Positions 41,166 through 50,153 of a DNA stretch of 64,000 bases are shown in pieces. The DNA is from Timonella sp031979385 (GTDB lineage Bacteria > Actinomycetota > Actinomycetes > Actinomycetales > Cellulomonadaceae). Both the position numbers and the translations under genes were made by a program. Location: the NCBI GenBank assembly GCA_031979385.1, contig DALZEF010000004.1, forward strand, positions 128,023 to 192,022, given 5' to 3'. The notes beneath the pieces were generated by a model. It saw only the letters and a program-made list of their open reading frames with translations. It was not told the DNA's origin and ran no database searches. The stretch's first letter is position 1. Each line of letters opens with the position of its first letter.

Positions 41166-41340
41166 ACCTCAATTACGCCTGTGAAGTGAGCTGTCGGATT
41201 CGGAGCGAGGTATGCCCCGGCCGTGTGCGCTGTGCGCGTTACGGCTTCACCCCAAGACCGCGTTGTTGTTGCTGCGCGGCCACAAGTGGTTCCCCCACCG
41301 CTACCGGTTTGAGTCCAGGACCCAGGATGCCGGTAGCGTT
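41166..41340 (-). promoter_or_regulatory. c-di-AMP riboswitch (ydaO/yuaA type)
   Basis: Read on the minus strand: the P-stem CGCTACCGG/CCGGTAGCG region, then GGTGGGGGAACCAC (about 41286-41299), TTGGGGTGAAGCC (41243-41255) and CCGACAGCTCACTTC leading into ACAGGCGT (41175-41197). These conserved blocks occur in the order of the ydaO family, directly upstream of a cell-wall hydrolase gene, its commonest actinobacterial target. Binding of c-di-AMP is known to turn such genes off. The 3' end merges with the ribosome site. Confidence 0.88.
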
Positions 41341-41588
41341 AGGCGATCATCCTGGTATCTCGATGCTTACTTAGGTGTTGCAAAGGGTTATCGAGACGTT
41401 CCAACAGTAGACGCACGAGAACGCAATGTCACGACTTGATAACGGCAGAATATGTGAAGGTTCATGTATTCGCCGGTCAGCGGTTTGCCCGCTGTGCAGA
41501 ATGTGGGGCGTCTCACGGCTCTGTCAAGTGGTTGTAGTCCCCATGCGACCGTGGGGGCGGCTTCAAACCGGTCGTAGGCCTAGGACAA
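41341..41588 (-). other. Upstream region of the riboswitch transcript
   Basis: About 250 bases without a credible gene, expected to hold the promoter of the riboswitch transcript. A short CCCCA/TGGGG hairpin lies at about 41542-41557. Nothing else recognised. Confidence 0.3.
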
Positions 41589-41629
41589 TCACTTCAGCGT
41601 GCGTGTTGAGAGACCGTACGCTGAAGTGA
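41589..41629 (-). terminator. Terminator of the exonuclease III gene
   Basis: Perfect 12-bp stem TCACTTCAGCGT/ACGCTGAAGTGA with a 17-base loop, 34 bases beyond the stop codon of the minus-strand exonuclease gene. Confidence 0.7.
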
Positions 41630-41662
41630 CTCCCTAGACGTTGGACTGAGCGGTCTGCGGAA

Positions 41663-42454
41663 TTAGTCCGCGATCTCGAGGATGACGGGCACATGATCCG
41701 AAGCGCCCTTGCCCTTGCGTTCGTTCCGGTCAATCGTCACCCCGGTCACCGCGGAGGTGAGGGCAGGGGAGGTGTACGCGAAGTCGATGCGCATGCCCTG
41801 GTTCTTTGGGAAGCGAAGTTGCGTGTAGTCCCAGTAGGTATAGGTGTTCTCCGCTGGAATGAACTTTCGGGAGATCTCCGTGTATCCGGTGGCCTCAAAG
41901 GCCTGGAACGCACTGCGCTCAGGTTCAGTCACATGAGTCTTGCCATCGAAGAAACCGATATCCCACACGTCCGTGTCGAGGGGGGCGACGTTCCAGTCGC
42001 CGACCAGGGCGACCTTCGCCTCGGGGTTTTCGGTGATCCACTGTCTAGCGTTACGGTTGAGTTCCCCAAGCCACTCGAGCTTGTATGCATAGTGCGGGTG
42101 GTCGATTTCGCGGCCATTTGGGATATAGAGCGACCACACGCGCACCCCGCCACACGTGGCACCGACCGCACGAGGCTCAGTGACGGGCTCCTCGCCGAAC
42201 TGCGGCTGCCCTGGGAAGCCGATCTCCACGTCCTCCAGGCCAACACGCGAAATAATCGCGACACCATTCCACTGGTTCAACCCGAAGTGGGCAACCTGGT
42301 ATCCGGCTGCCTCAAACGCCTCAAACGGGAACTGGGAGTCCTTACACTTCGTTTCTTGGAGGGCTAGGACGTCGATGTTCTCTCGTTCCAGAAAAGCGAT
42401 CGCACGATCGACACGGGCACGGATTGAGTTGATGTTCCAAGTTGCAAGGCGCAT
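41663..42454 (-). CDS. xth: Exodeoxyribonuclease III (AP endonuclease, ExoA/Xth family)
   Basis: 263 residues. MRLATWNINSIRARVDRAIAFL, LALQETKCKD (metal-binding Glu), WSLYIPNGR, VALVGDWNVAP (catalytic Asp/Asn) and GASDHVPVILEI (final Asp-His) are the full motif set of the exonuclease III family. Repairs abasic sites and 3'-blocked ends in DNA. TAGGCT lies exactly 6 bases before the ATG and no ribosome site is present, so the transcript is probably leaderless. Divergent from the next gene with 52 bases between start codons. Confidence 0.95.
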   Translation of the reverse strand: MRLATWNINSIRARVDRAIAFLERENIDVLALQETKCKDSQFPFEAFEAAGYQVAHFGLNQWNGVAIISRVGLEDVEIGFPGQPQFGEEPVTEPRAVGATCGGVRVWSLYIPNGREIDHPHYAYKLEWLGELNRNARQWITENPEAKVALVGDWNVAPLDTDVWDIGFFDGKTHVTEPERSAFQAFEATGYTEISRKFIPAENTYTYWDYTQLRFPKNQGMRIDFAYTSPALTSAVTGVTIDRNERKGKGASDHVPVILEIAD

Positions 42455-42506
42455 GATCTAAGCCTACCTAAGAGCCCCGAACGCACGAACCACATCACAC
42501 GGCGAT

Positions 42507-43139
42507 ATGAGACCCCTGACCAATACAACAATCATCTATATCCCAGGCCTGTTCGACCATCTGCACTGGGTGAACCGACTGCAACGTGCAGCGCTGAAGA
42601 CGTGGACCAAGTTTGGCGGACAGCCCGAGCTGTTCACCGTGCGGTGGGCCGATGACGCCGAGTTTGATCCCCGGCTAGATGCGCTATGCGACCGCGTGCT
42701 TGAAGTGCGTGCGCAGGGCCGTCAGGTGGCGCTGGTGGGTGCCTCTGCTGGTGGCAGCGCAGTGGTGGCTGCGCTCGCGAGAGTAGGTGAGCATGTGCGT
42801 GGTTCCGTGCTGATCTGCGGTAAGATCCATCGACCCCAGATCATCCCCGACCTGGTCATGGACCGCAACGAGGTGTTCGAGGACGCCTTGGAAGAGACAG
42901 ACTCCGCGTTGAACCAACTCGATGCTGACGTCCTCGCCCGACTCGTCTCCCTGCGCAGCATCCACGATGCGATCGTTCCGCCACGGGACTCGATCATCAA
43001 GGGAGCTCACAACATTCGTATGCCCATCATTGGACACCTCGCCGGAATCGGCTATGCCCTGCTCAGATATGGCCGCTTTGTCGTCAAGTTCTGTGAAAAG
43101 TTGGAGCCACGGCCCCCACACCAGCCAGTTGGCGACTAG
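42507..43139 (+). CDS. Alpha/beta-hydrolase-like protein
   Basis: 210 residues. IIYIPGLFDHLHWVNRLQRA is the first strand-loop, VALVGASAGGSAVVAALARV contains the GxSxGG nucleophile elbow (Ser), and RSIHDAIVPPRDSIIKGAH supplies the likely Asp, but the final catalytic His is uncertain (possibly in IIGHLAGIGYALLRYGRF). No membrane anchor. The protein is shorter than most of the superfamily. It lies 9 bases before the SDR gene but that gene seems to have its own promoter inside the end of this one. Confidence 0.75.
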   Translation: MRPLTNTTIIYIPGLFDHLHWVNRLQRAALKTWTKFGGQPELFTVRWADDAEFDPRLDALCDRVLEVRAQGRQVALVGASAGGSAVVAALARVGEHVRGSVLICGKIHRPQIIPDLVMDRNEVFEDALEETDSALNQLDADVLARLVSLRSIHDAIVPPRDSIIKGAHNIRMPIIGHLAGIGYALLRYGRFVVKFCEKLEPRPPHQPVGD

Positions 43140-43148
43140 CCTTAGAAC

Positions 43149-43928
43149 ATGGCTACCGCTCTTATCACCGGCGCATCCGCCGGGCTCGGTCTGGAATTCG
43201 CGTGGCAGTTGGCTTCTGCGCGGCACAACTTGGTTCTCGTCGCCCGTAACCGTGAGCGACTCGAGGGCATCGCACAGCAGATCGAGTCAGTCGCAGGTGT
43301 GCATGTTGAGGTTCTTCCCGCCGATCTGTCGCAACGCGACCAGGTCGAGGTCGTTGCAAAACGACTGCGCTCACAGGACAACCCAGTGGGTTTGTTGGTG
43401 AACAACGCCGGATATGCGGTTCACAAGCGATTCCTGGCCTCTGACATCGGTGAGCAGGAGAAACTGCTTGCAGTCATGGTGAACTCGGTGATGGTGTTAT
43501 CGCAGGCCGCCGCGCAGCAGATGATTGAGCGTGGTCGTGGCGCGATCCTGAATGTATCGTCTGTCGCCGCGTTGACCGCTTCGGGTACGTATTCGGCGCA
43601 CAAAGCGTGGGTGCGTTCCTTCACGGAGGGCCTCGCGGTTGAGTTGAACGGTACGGGAGTCACTGCTACCGCTCTGTGTCCAGGGTTCGTGCACACCGAG
43701 TTCCACGAGCGGGCCGGCATCCACTATTCCGGTTTCCCAGAAATCGCATGGTTGAACGCCGATCAGGTTGTTGCGACGGCATTGCAGGATGTTCGCCGCG
43801 GTGCCGTAATTTCTACGCCGTCGCTGCGCTATCAGGTGGCATCCGGGCTGCTGCGCACCTTGCCGCGCGCTGCTGTGCGCGCGCTTCAGGCCGGTGGCGG
43901 CGCTGGACGGATCGGTTCTGAGAAGTAG
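43149..43928 (+). CDS. Short-chain dehydrogenase/reductase
   Basis: 259 residues. Classical SDR motifs: TALITGASAGLGLEFAWQLA (cofactor binding), LVNNAGYAV, ILNVSSVAAL with the catalytic Ser, and YSAHKAWV with the Tyr-x-x-x-Lys pair. An Arg after the second strand (LVARNRERLE) indicates NADP preference. The substrate cannot be told; the sequence resembles the broad DltE/YqjQ-like group. TAGCCT lies 6 bases before the ATG, suggesting a leaderless start. Confidence 0.9.
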   Translation: MATALITGASAGLGLEFAWQLASARHNLVLVARNRERLEGIAQQIESVAGVHVEVLPADLSQRDQVEVVAKRLRSQDNPVGLLVNNAGYAVHKRFLASDIGEQEKLLAVMVNSVMVLSQAAAQQMIERGRGAILNVSSVAALTASGTYSAHKAWVRSFTEGLAVELNGTGVTATALCPGFVHTEFHERAGIHYSGFPEIAWLNADQVVATALQDVRRGAVISTPSLRYQVASGLLRTLPRAAVRALQAGGGAGRIGSEK

Positions 43929-44285
43929 TTCTGCTTTCCTGATTTCCGACGAGTCCCTCGTTCCAGCATCCCGTCTAGGTTCGCGGCGGGCTCCGGTGAG
44001 GAAGTTGCCGGGCTAGACCGTGCTGCATACGAAAGCGTGGGCCTTTTGGTCCAACTGGTGGATGAGGCCGTATGACTTCGCTCACGTATCGAAGTTGACC
44101 TGTTGGTTGCGACCATGTTCGAGGGAAGTCCGGGCGCGCGATTTACGCAACGTCAAAGTGACGAAAGGGCGCAGAACTTCGCCATTTTCTGTACAATCGG
44201 CGTGATTCTGCGTTTCGCTGGACTAGCTTGGTTGCGAGAGTGTGTCCGTTTCTGTGGGCGAGGTGGGCGCTAACTCTGCCTTGTT
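43929..44285 (+). other. Intergenic region before the HtaA cluster
   Basis: About 357 bases without a credible gene. Contains one copy of the GACGAGTC motif on the minus strand (43942-43955), homologous over about 28 bases to the sequence at 6582-6610. Otherwise only weak promoter-like hexamers. Confidence 0.4.
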
Positions 44286-44304
44286 TTAGGTAAGGCGAAC
44301 CTTA
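44286..44304. promoter_or_regulatory. DtxR/IdeR-type iron box upstream of the first HtaA gene
   Basis: TTAGGTAAGGCGAACCTTA matches 16 of 19 positions of the DtxR consensus. It stands 88 bases before the GTG start chosen for the HtaA gene, with TATATTC-like promoter bases next to it. Confidence 0.85.
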
Positions 44305-44392
44305 TATTCTCCACATGGATATTCTCGCGGCAGTCTATGAGACTACCGTGCTCGGTTGCACTCATCAGGGTGCCCTACTTGGAGAACGAATA

Positions 44393-45847
44393 GTGTTCAC
44401 CCGATTTAAGGCGCGCGTAACGCGTGCGATGGCGAGCCTGACGGCCGTCACCATGTTGGCGGGAACCGCCGCAGTTGGCTTCGCCGCCCCTGCTGCTGGT
44501 GCAACTAATGACATCAACTCGCTGACGTGGGGTGTCAAGGAATCTTTCCGGAACTATGTCAACGGGCCAATCGCCAAGGGGCAGGCAAATCTAAGCGGAG
44601 GGGCAGGTGCCGTCGAAGGCATCTACGGTTTCCCTATTACAAGCAACAATCTTGCCGCTGCAACGCCTTCCGCGTCCTTTGGTGGCACGGTTCGGTTTAG
44701 CGGCCACTCAGGAAAGCTTGACTTGCGCCTTGCTAACCCAAAGGTAGTGTTCAACACCGCGAAAGCAGGGAAACTCTACCTTGATGTCAAGGTCCACAGT
44801 TTCAATGGTTCTGAAGCAGTTGATGTTAAGGCTGTCGAGTTTGCAAACTTCTCATACTCGAAGAGCGGATCTGGTTCAACCGCTGTGTACACGGCGACCG
44901 GTGTGAAACTAACTGCGGCAGGAGCTAAGGCTTTCGCGGGCTTCTACAACGCAGGTGATGAGCTTGATGGTTTCGTGCTATCCGGAAAATCCGTGAAAGC
45001 AGCCTCACCTGCTATTAAGGTGACTAAGAAGCCAACCATCTCCGGTAAGGCAGCGTTCAACTCGACCTTGACCGCTAAAAAAGGCACGTGGAACGTATCG
45101 GGCGCTTCGTACAAATACCAGTGGCTCCGTGACGGTAAAGCCATCAAGGGCGCGACTAAGGCCAAATACAAGCTGAAGGTCGCCGATGTAGGCAAGCAGA
45201 TCTCCGTTAAGGTCACCGCTTCTAAGTCTGGTCACGCAAGTGGTTCGTCCACTACCGCGAAAACCAAGAAGGTTGCTAAAGCTGCCCCAACTTATTCCGT
45301 GAAACTTGCCAAATCCACGGCAACTGTCACGGTGAAGTCTGGACTTGCCAAGCCAACCGGTAAGGTCACCATCACGGTAGGCAAGACCAAACACACCAAG
45401 GACCTCAAGGCTGCCGCGAAAGGCAAAATCTCCTTCAGCATCCAGAACCTGAACAGCGGGAAAAACCAAAAGGTTACTGTCCGCTTCGTGCCATCGGGTA
45501 ACACCAAGAAAGCCCTCAACGCGAAGACTGTCACCGTCAAGAACACCCCTACGGTTAAAGCAACAGTCAAAAAGACTTCGATCAAGAAGTCTCAGAACAC
45601 GACCGTTACCGTGACAGTCAAGTCCTCACGCCTCACCAAGCCAACGGGCAAGGTGACCGTGAAGGTTGGGTCGAAATCTTTCTCCAAGACACTCAAAGCG
45701 TCGAACAAGGGGAAGGCCACGATCACGATAAAGAACCTGAACAAGGGTAAAAACCAAAAGGTTACAGCCACGTTCACGCCAACAGGTACCGCGAAGTCGG
45801 TCCTGAACACCAAGACCAGCGCGGCGAAGAAGCTCACCGTTAGCTGA
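44393..45847 (+). CDS. Secreted HtaA-domain haem-binding protein with Ig-like repeats
   Basis: 484 residues from GTG 44393, preceded by GGAGAA; the same RBS and signal peptide recur at the next gene, which supports this start over ATG 44315. Signal peptide MFTRFKARVTRAMASLTAVT to AAGA. HtaA domain at about 38-210 (LTWGVKESFRNYV, FSGHSGKLDLRLANP, AGAKAFAGFYNAGDELD). Then an Ig-like domain with YQWLRDGKAIKGAT and two Big_3-like repeats with PTGKVTITVGKTKHTK. HtaA proteins catch haem from haemoglobin at the cell surface. No membrane anchor is visible, so it may be secreted. Iron-controlled by the upstream DtxR box. Confidence 0.92.
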   Translation: MFTRFKARVTRAMASLTAVTMLAGTAAVGFAAPAAGATNDINSLTWGVKESFRNYVNGPIAKGQANLSGGAGAVEGIYGFPITSNNLAAATPSASFGGTVRFSGHSGKLDLRLANPKVVFNTAKAGKLYLDVKVHSFNGSEAVDVKAVEFANFSYSKSGSGSTAVYTATGVKLTAAGAKAFAGFYNAGDELDGFVLSGKSVKAASPAIKVTKKPTISGKAAFNSTLTAKKGTWNVSGASYKYQWLRDGKAIKGATKAKYKLKVADVGKQISVKVTASKSGHASGSSTTAKTKKVAKAAPTYSVKLAKSTATVTVKSGLAKPTGKVTITVGKTKHTKDLKAAAKGKISFSIQNLNSGKNQKVTVRFVPSGNTKKALNAKTVTVKNTPTVKATVKKTSIKKSQNTTVTVTVKSSRLTKPTGKVTVKVGSKSFSKTLKASNKGKATITIKNLNKGKNQKVTATFTPTGTAKSVLNTKTSAAKKLTVS

Positions 45848-46043
45848 ACTCAGAGTGTGCTGCCTGTGAAAGCGTAAGTTTCCACGAGCGGCTCACGTGC
45901 ATAACCAAAGAAGACCAATCACGTACAGATTCAGCGGTGAAGGGCTGGTTCCCGCAAGTTAAAACTTGCCCGCCTCGTCAATTGCTGTAATCACCGTGTT
46001 AGATCGCACCCGCGTGGGTGCCGTACTCAATGGAGAACAGATA

Positions 46044-48471
46044 GTGTTCACCCGATTTAAGGCGCGGATAATGCGCGTAGTTGCAAGCCTTACGGCTGTT
46101 ACCTTGCTGGCGGGAACCGCCGCAATTGGCGTAGCCGCACCCGCCTCTGCCGATGAGGTGTCGGTTCCGACTCCTAAGGTGACGGTGTCGAAGACTTCGG
46201 GGTTGAATCNNNNNNNNNNNNNNNNNNNNNNNNNNNNNNNNNNNNNNNNNNNNNNNNNNNNNNNNNNNNNNNNNNNNNNNNNNNNNNNNNNNNNNNNNNN
46301 NNNNNNNNNGTGGGGCTAAGGTAAAGGCTTTTGAGACATTCACGCCGCTTGCATTCGCCGAGGAGGTGTCGGTTCCGACTCCTAAGGTGACGGTGTCGAA
46401 GACTTCGGGGTTGAATCCTGAGGGTGAGACGATCACGGTGACGGGTACGGGCTTTACGGCTGAGCATGAGGGTGCGCTTGGTACTCGTCCTCCTTTGGCT
46501 GGAACTTTCACGGGTGCTTATGTTGTGTTGGGTGACTTCGCAGATGTGTGGTCATATGCCGATGGTGCTTCGACTAGTGCTCGTACGCCGAATTATTCGC
46601 AGCGGTGGGCTGTTCTTGCTGCGGATGTAAACAAGGTTGGTGGTGAGAGTGCGGGAGCTATTGTGGTCGATGCTTCTGGTACCTTTACTGCAACGTTTGA
46701 GGTGTCCAAGAAGGATTCAGTCAACGGGAACTTTGGTATTTACACCTATTCGGGTGGTGGGGCTAAGGTAAAGGCTTTTGAGACATTCACGCCGCTTGCA
46801 TTCGCCGAGGATAATTCTGAAGATCCAGGTGAGGATGGTGAAGGTACCGACAAACTTGAAGAACCAAAGGAAGAGGACGTAGTCCAGCAGCAAGCGGGTA
46901 AGTTTGCGTGGGGCTTTAAAGAATCGTTCCGTAACTACATCAAGAGCAATATTGCTCACGGTGAAGTAAAGGTTGCAAGCGGTGCCGTAGATAACGGTGA
47001 CTTCTACACCTTCCAGCAGGATTCAAACTCAGTGAAAGACGGCAAAGGCACCGTAAGTTACACGGGATCAGTGCGATTCACCGGTCACGATGGGGAACTA
47101 GACTCCAAGTTCAGCAACCCGCAGATCAAACTAACATCCGCGAATGCTGGAGAAATCTCGTTCGAGGTCAACTCGCTGAACCTCAATGACTCGACCCAAA
47201 GTCTTACGGGTCAACGTGTCGTGATTGCAAAGTTTACGGGTGCAAAGCTGACCACAAACAAGGACAAGTCCGTTAGCTACACGGCAAGTAACGTCACGCT
47301 CACAGCCGACGGCAACCGAGCATTCTCAGACTTCTACAAGACTGGTGACGCGCTTGACGCGATCAGTTTCACCATTGGTTCGAACAAGTCAGATCTACCT
47401 GAAACAGACAAGCCTGGCACTGACAACGGCACAGGAAAGCCAGATACCGGCACAGGTAACTCAAATAACGAGTCGGTCACTGCCAACAAGCCTGGTACAT
47501 ATAAGCAGGCTAAGGCAGACGAAACTACCTTGCAGCCAGGTGGACGCTTCACAATCACAGCTGACGGCTTCGGTTCAAACACCAAGGACATCGAACTCTA
47601 TGTGTACTCCGAACCGGTACTGCTGAAGAAGGACATCACGGCCAATGCCAGTGGTGTGGTTACCGTAACTGCAACCCTGCCTGAGGATCTTCCAGCGGGT
47701 ACGCACACCCTATCGCTGGAAGCGCCAAACGGAGTTATCCAGCAGGTCTCCATTGAAGTTCTTGCGGTGGACGCCATTGACGAGGGCGACGAGGAAGAGG
47801 CAAGTTCAACCTGTGTAGCTCGTGAAATCAGCGGCGCAACTCTCAGCTGGGGTGTCAAGCAGTCCTACGTCAACTACGTATCACGCCTATCGGATGGAAA
47901 GATCACTACCTCGGGTGTAACCCAGAGTGGTGGTGCATTCCTCTGGAGCGGTGGAACCGGCAAGTACAACGAAGAGACCTCGAAGGGTCTAGCACGCTTC
48001 GGTGGTTCGCTGAACTTCACTGGACACGCAGGCATCATGGACACGACATTCCGTAATGTTCGAGTGCAGTTCCACGGAACTAACAGCGCTTCGATCGTGG
48101 CAGACATCGTATCCAACTCTGTGGAAGGCGAGACTTCAAGCGCCAACGCAGTCTACCTAGCCACCATCTCCCTTGCGGGCAACAAGTCTGTGTCCGGCAA
48201 CAAGGTGACGTGGAGCAATGCTCCGGTAACTCTCACCGCAGCGGGCGCCAATGCGTTTGGTGGGTTCTACGAGGCTGGACAGGCAATGGACCCAGCAACC
48301 GTTAGCATCACGCTAGGTGCGGAAACTGATTGTGACACCGCCAGTGGAACGGTGCTTGGCAACACCGGTGTGGAAGGCATTCAAGCGGGCCTCGCCGCGG
48401 CGCTCTTCCTGCTTTTTGCCGGAACCGTGGCAGTGATCGCAAACCGTCGCCACACGGTGCAACAGCGCTAG
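46044..48471 (+). CDS. Surface HtaA-domain protein, gene interrupted by an assembly gap
   Basis: From GTG 46044 (GGAGAA upstream), with a signal peptide nearly identical to that of the preceding gene. Frame changes across the N-run, but the gap length is arbitrary, so this is not evidence of a frameshift. After the signal come at least two copies of an approximately 149-residue unit (VPTPKVTVSKTSGLNPEGET and TFTGAYVVLGDFADVWSY), an acidic linker, HtaA domain 1 (WGFKESFRNYIKSNIA), an Ig-like domain, HtaA domain 2 (LSWGVKQSYVNYVSRL) and a C-terminal membrane anchor after LGNTG ending RRHTVQQR. No DtxR box is visible directly upstream, though cotranscription from the first gene is possible. Confidence 0.9.
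46156..46811 (+). repeat. Tandem repeat of about 450 bp inside the HtaA gene
   Basis: The segment starting GAGGTGTCGGTTCCGACTCC appears at 46156-46209, just before the N-run, and again from 46363; the segment GTGGGGCTAAGGTAAAGGC appears just after the N-run (46310-46363) and again at 46759-46811. The complete unit is about 448 bp (about 149 codons), the bases match exactly where both copies can be compared, and the gap lies within the first copy, so copy number is unknown. Confidence 0.9.
46210..46309. other. Assembly gap (100 N)
   Basis: Exactly 100 N, a placeholder size. It falls inside the tandem repeat, so collapsed or missing repeat units are the likely cause. Confidence 0.98.
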
Positions 48472-48502
48472 AGAAGCTAGCCTGCGCCAGCCAACATTGA
48501 AA

Positions 48503-48552
48503 GGCTGCGGTAGACGCTCACTGGTGTGAAAACCAGAGCGTCCACCGCAGCC
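48503..48552 (+). terminator. Terminator of the HtaA gene
   Basis: Stem GGCTGCGGT-GACGCTC / GAGCGTC-ACCGCAGCC with one mismatch, 31 bases after the stop codon. GTTTGCGTT follows. Confidence 0.75.
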
Positions 48553-48634
48553 GTTTGCGTTCCCTCGTTTTCCACAATGTCTCTAGGTTGAGAGACCATA
48601 TATCCTTCGTGCGCCAACAGGTACGCTTGGAAGC

Positions 48635-49213
48635 GTGACTGATACTGTGCTTTCTCCAACGCCCCGCGAACAACTCCGCGACCTCATCAAGGAACTTTCC
48701 GTTGTCCACGGAAAGGTGACTCTGTCTTCCGGCAAGGAAGCCGACTACTACGTTGATCTGCGTCGTGCGACTCTGCACCACCGTGCAGCACCACTGATCG
48801 GACATGTCCTGCTGGATGCCCTCGAAGAGGCTGGGCTTGGCCCTGGTGAAATTGACGCTGTTGGTGGACTGACGCTTGGCGCTGACCCGATCGCAACCGC
48901 GTTGCTACATGCGGCGGCATCGCGTGGTCTCGACCTCGATGCGTTCGTTGTGCGTAAGGCTGCGAAGGCACACGGTATGCAGCGCCAGATCGAGGGGCCG
49001 GACATTAAGGGACGCCGCGTAGTTGTTCTCGAAGACACCACTACCACCGGTGGCTCGCCAATCGCCGCAATCGAAGCTTGCCGTGAGGCAGGCGCGGAGG
49101 TCATTGCCGTAGCAACGATCGTTGACCGCAATACTGGTGCGCGCGAGAAGATTGAAGCGCATGATGTGTCGTACCACTACCTGTTCGACCTAGTAGACCT
49201 CGACCTTTCCTAA
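48635..49213 (+). CDS. pyrE: Orotate phosphoribosyltransferase
   Basis: 192 residues from GTG 48635. Joins orotate to PRPP, the fifth step of pyrimidine synthesis. LSSGKEADYYVDLRRATLH is the substrate-binding N-part, LTLGADPIATALL and VRKAAKAHGMQRQIEG follow, and VVVLEDTTTTGGSPI is the PRPP-binding motif. TACGCT ends 7 bases before the GTG, suggesting a leaderless start. It stands alone, apart from the other pyr genes. A hairpin with the CTCGTCG arm follows. Confidence 0.95.
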   Translation: MTDTVLSPTPREQLRDLIKELSVVHGKVTLSSGKEADYYVDLRRATLHHRAAPLIGHVLLDALEEAGLGPGEIDAVGGLTLGADPIATALLHAAASRGLDLDAFVVRKAAKAHGMQRQIEGPDIKGRRVVVLEDTTTTGGSPIAAIEACREAGAEVIAVATIVDRNTGAREKIEAHDVSYHYLFDLVDLDLS

Positions 49214-49240
49214 CGAGCCGTACCCGCAACGTAAAACAAC

Positions 49241-49289
49241 ACGAGCCCCTGTCCACCTTCGCACGATGCGCTGGAAGACAGGGGCTCGT
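49241..49289. terminator. Hairpin terminator with the CTCGTCG arm
   Basis: Perfect outer stem of 13 bp, ACGAGCCCCTGTC/GACAGGGGCTCGT, with a further TTC/GAA pair inside, between convergent pyrE and the HAD gene. GTCAATA follows. Confidence 0.8.
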
Positions 49290-49328
49290 CGTCAATAATG
49301 CGGTACCCGCTGCGAGAGCAGCGACAGA

Positions 49329-50102
49329 TTAGATGAGGTCGATCAGGTCCGCGATTGAGTCCTTGATTGAGGATGGGCGGAACGGATACTTGTCCACGTC
49401 CTCCGCCTTTGTGGAGCCGGTCATGACGAGGAAGGTTTGCAGGCCAGCCTCAATACCAGCAACCACGTCAGTGTCCATGCGGTCACCGATCATGGCGGTG
49501 ACCTCGGAGTGTGCGTCGATGCGGTTGAGCGCGGAGCGGAACATCATGGGATTTGGCTTACCCACGAAGTATGGTTTGCGTCCCGTCGCCTTGGTGATCA
49601 TCGCCGCGACCGCACCGGTTGCGGGAAGGGGACCCTCTTGGGAAGGCCCGGTGGCGTCCGGGTTGGTGCAGATGAAGCGTGCGCCGTCGTTGATGAGTCG
49701 CACTGCCTTGGTGATCGCCTCGAACGAGTACGTGCGGGTTTCGCCGAGGACAACGTAGTCGGGGTTGGATTCTGTCATGGTGTAGCCGACCTCGTAGAGC
49801 GCGGTGGTGAGGCCTGCCTCGCCGATGACGTAGGCAGAACCGTCAGGGTTCTGATCCGCACAGAACGATGCTGTTGCGAGTGCTGAGGTCCAGATGGCCT
49901 CCTCGGGTACGTCGATTCCCGAGGCTGCAAGGCGTGCGCGCAGGTCGCGCGGTGTGAAGATCGAGTTGTTGGTCAGGATGAGGAATGGACGATCCTTTTC
50001 GCGCAGTTTCGCGATGAACTCGGGTGCGCCGGGGATCGCATAACCCTCGTGCACGAGAACGCCGTCCATATCGGTCAGCCAGGATTCGATGACTCGAGTC
50101 AT
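49329..50102 (-). CDS. HAD-IIA family phosphatase (NagD-like)
   Basis: 257 residues from ATG 50102 with GGAGG about 8 bases upstream; the frame is open much further but through repeated non-coding sequence. Motif I LTDMDGVLVHEGYAIPGAPE, motif II ILTNNSIFTPRDL, the C2 cap typical of subclass IIA, KPYFVGKPNPMMFRSAL, and motif IV MIGDRMDTDVVAGIEAGL. NagD-like enzymes dephosphorylate nucleoside monophosphates or sugar phosphates. No operon partner. Confidence 0.92.
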   Translation of the reverse strand: MTRVIESWLTDMDGVLVHEGYAIPGAPEFIAKLREKDRPFLILTNNSIFTPRDLRARLAASGIDVPEEAIWTSALATASFCADQNPDGSAYVIGEAGLTTALYEVGYTMTESNPDYVVLGETRTYSFEAITKAVRLINDGARFICTNPDATGPSQEGPLPATGAVAAMITKATGRKPYFVGKPNPMMFRSALNRIDAHSEVTAMIGDRMDTDVVAGIEAGLQTFLVMTGSTKAEDVDKYPFRPSSIKDSIADLIDLI

Positions 50103-50153
50103 TGTGCTGCCTCCCTTTCTTGTGGGGTTGTCTGAATCCAGTTTCGCAGGTCT

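Noticed and set aside
42456..42474. DtxR-like sequence (TTAGGTAGGCTTAG) before exonuclease III
   Set aside because: Only about 10 of 19 positions match the box; the sequence is explained by a TAGGCT -10 hexamer 6 bases before the ATG.
46044..48471. Frameshift in the second HtaA gene
   Set aside because: The two parts differ in frame only because the N-run has an arbitrary length of 100; sequence on both sides encodes the same repeat in one frame.
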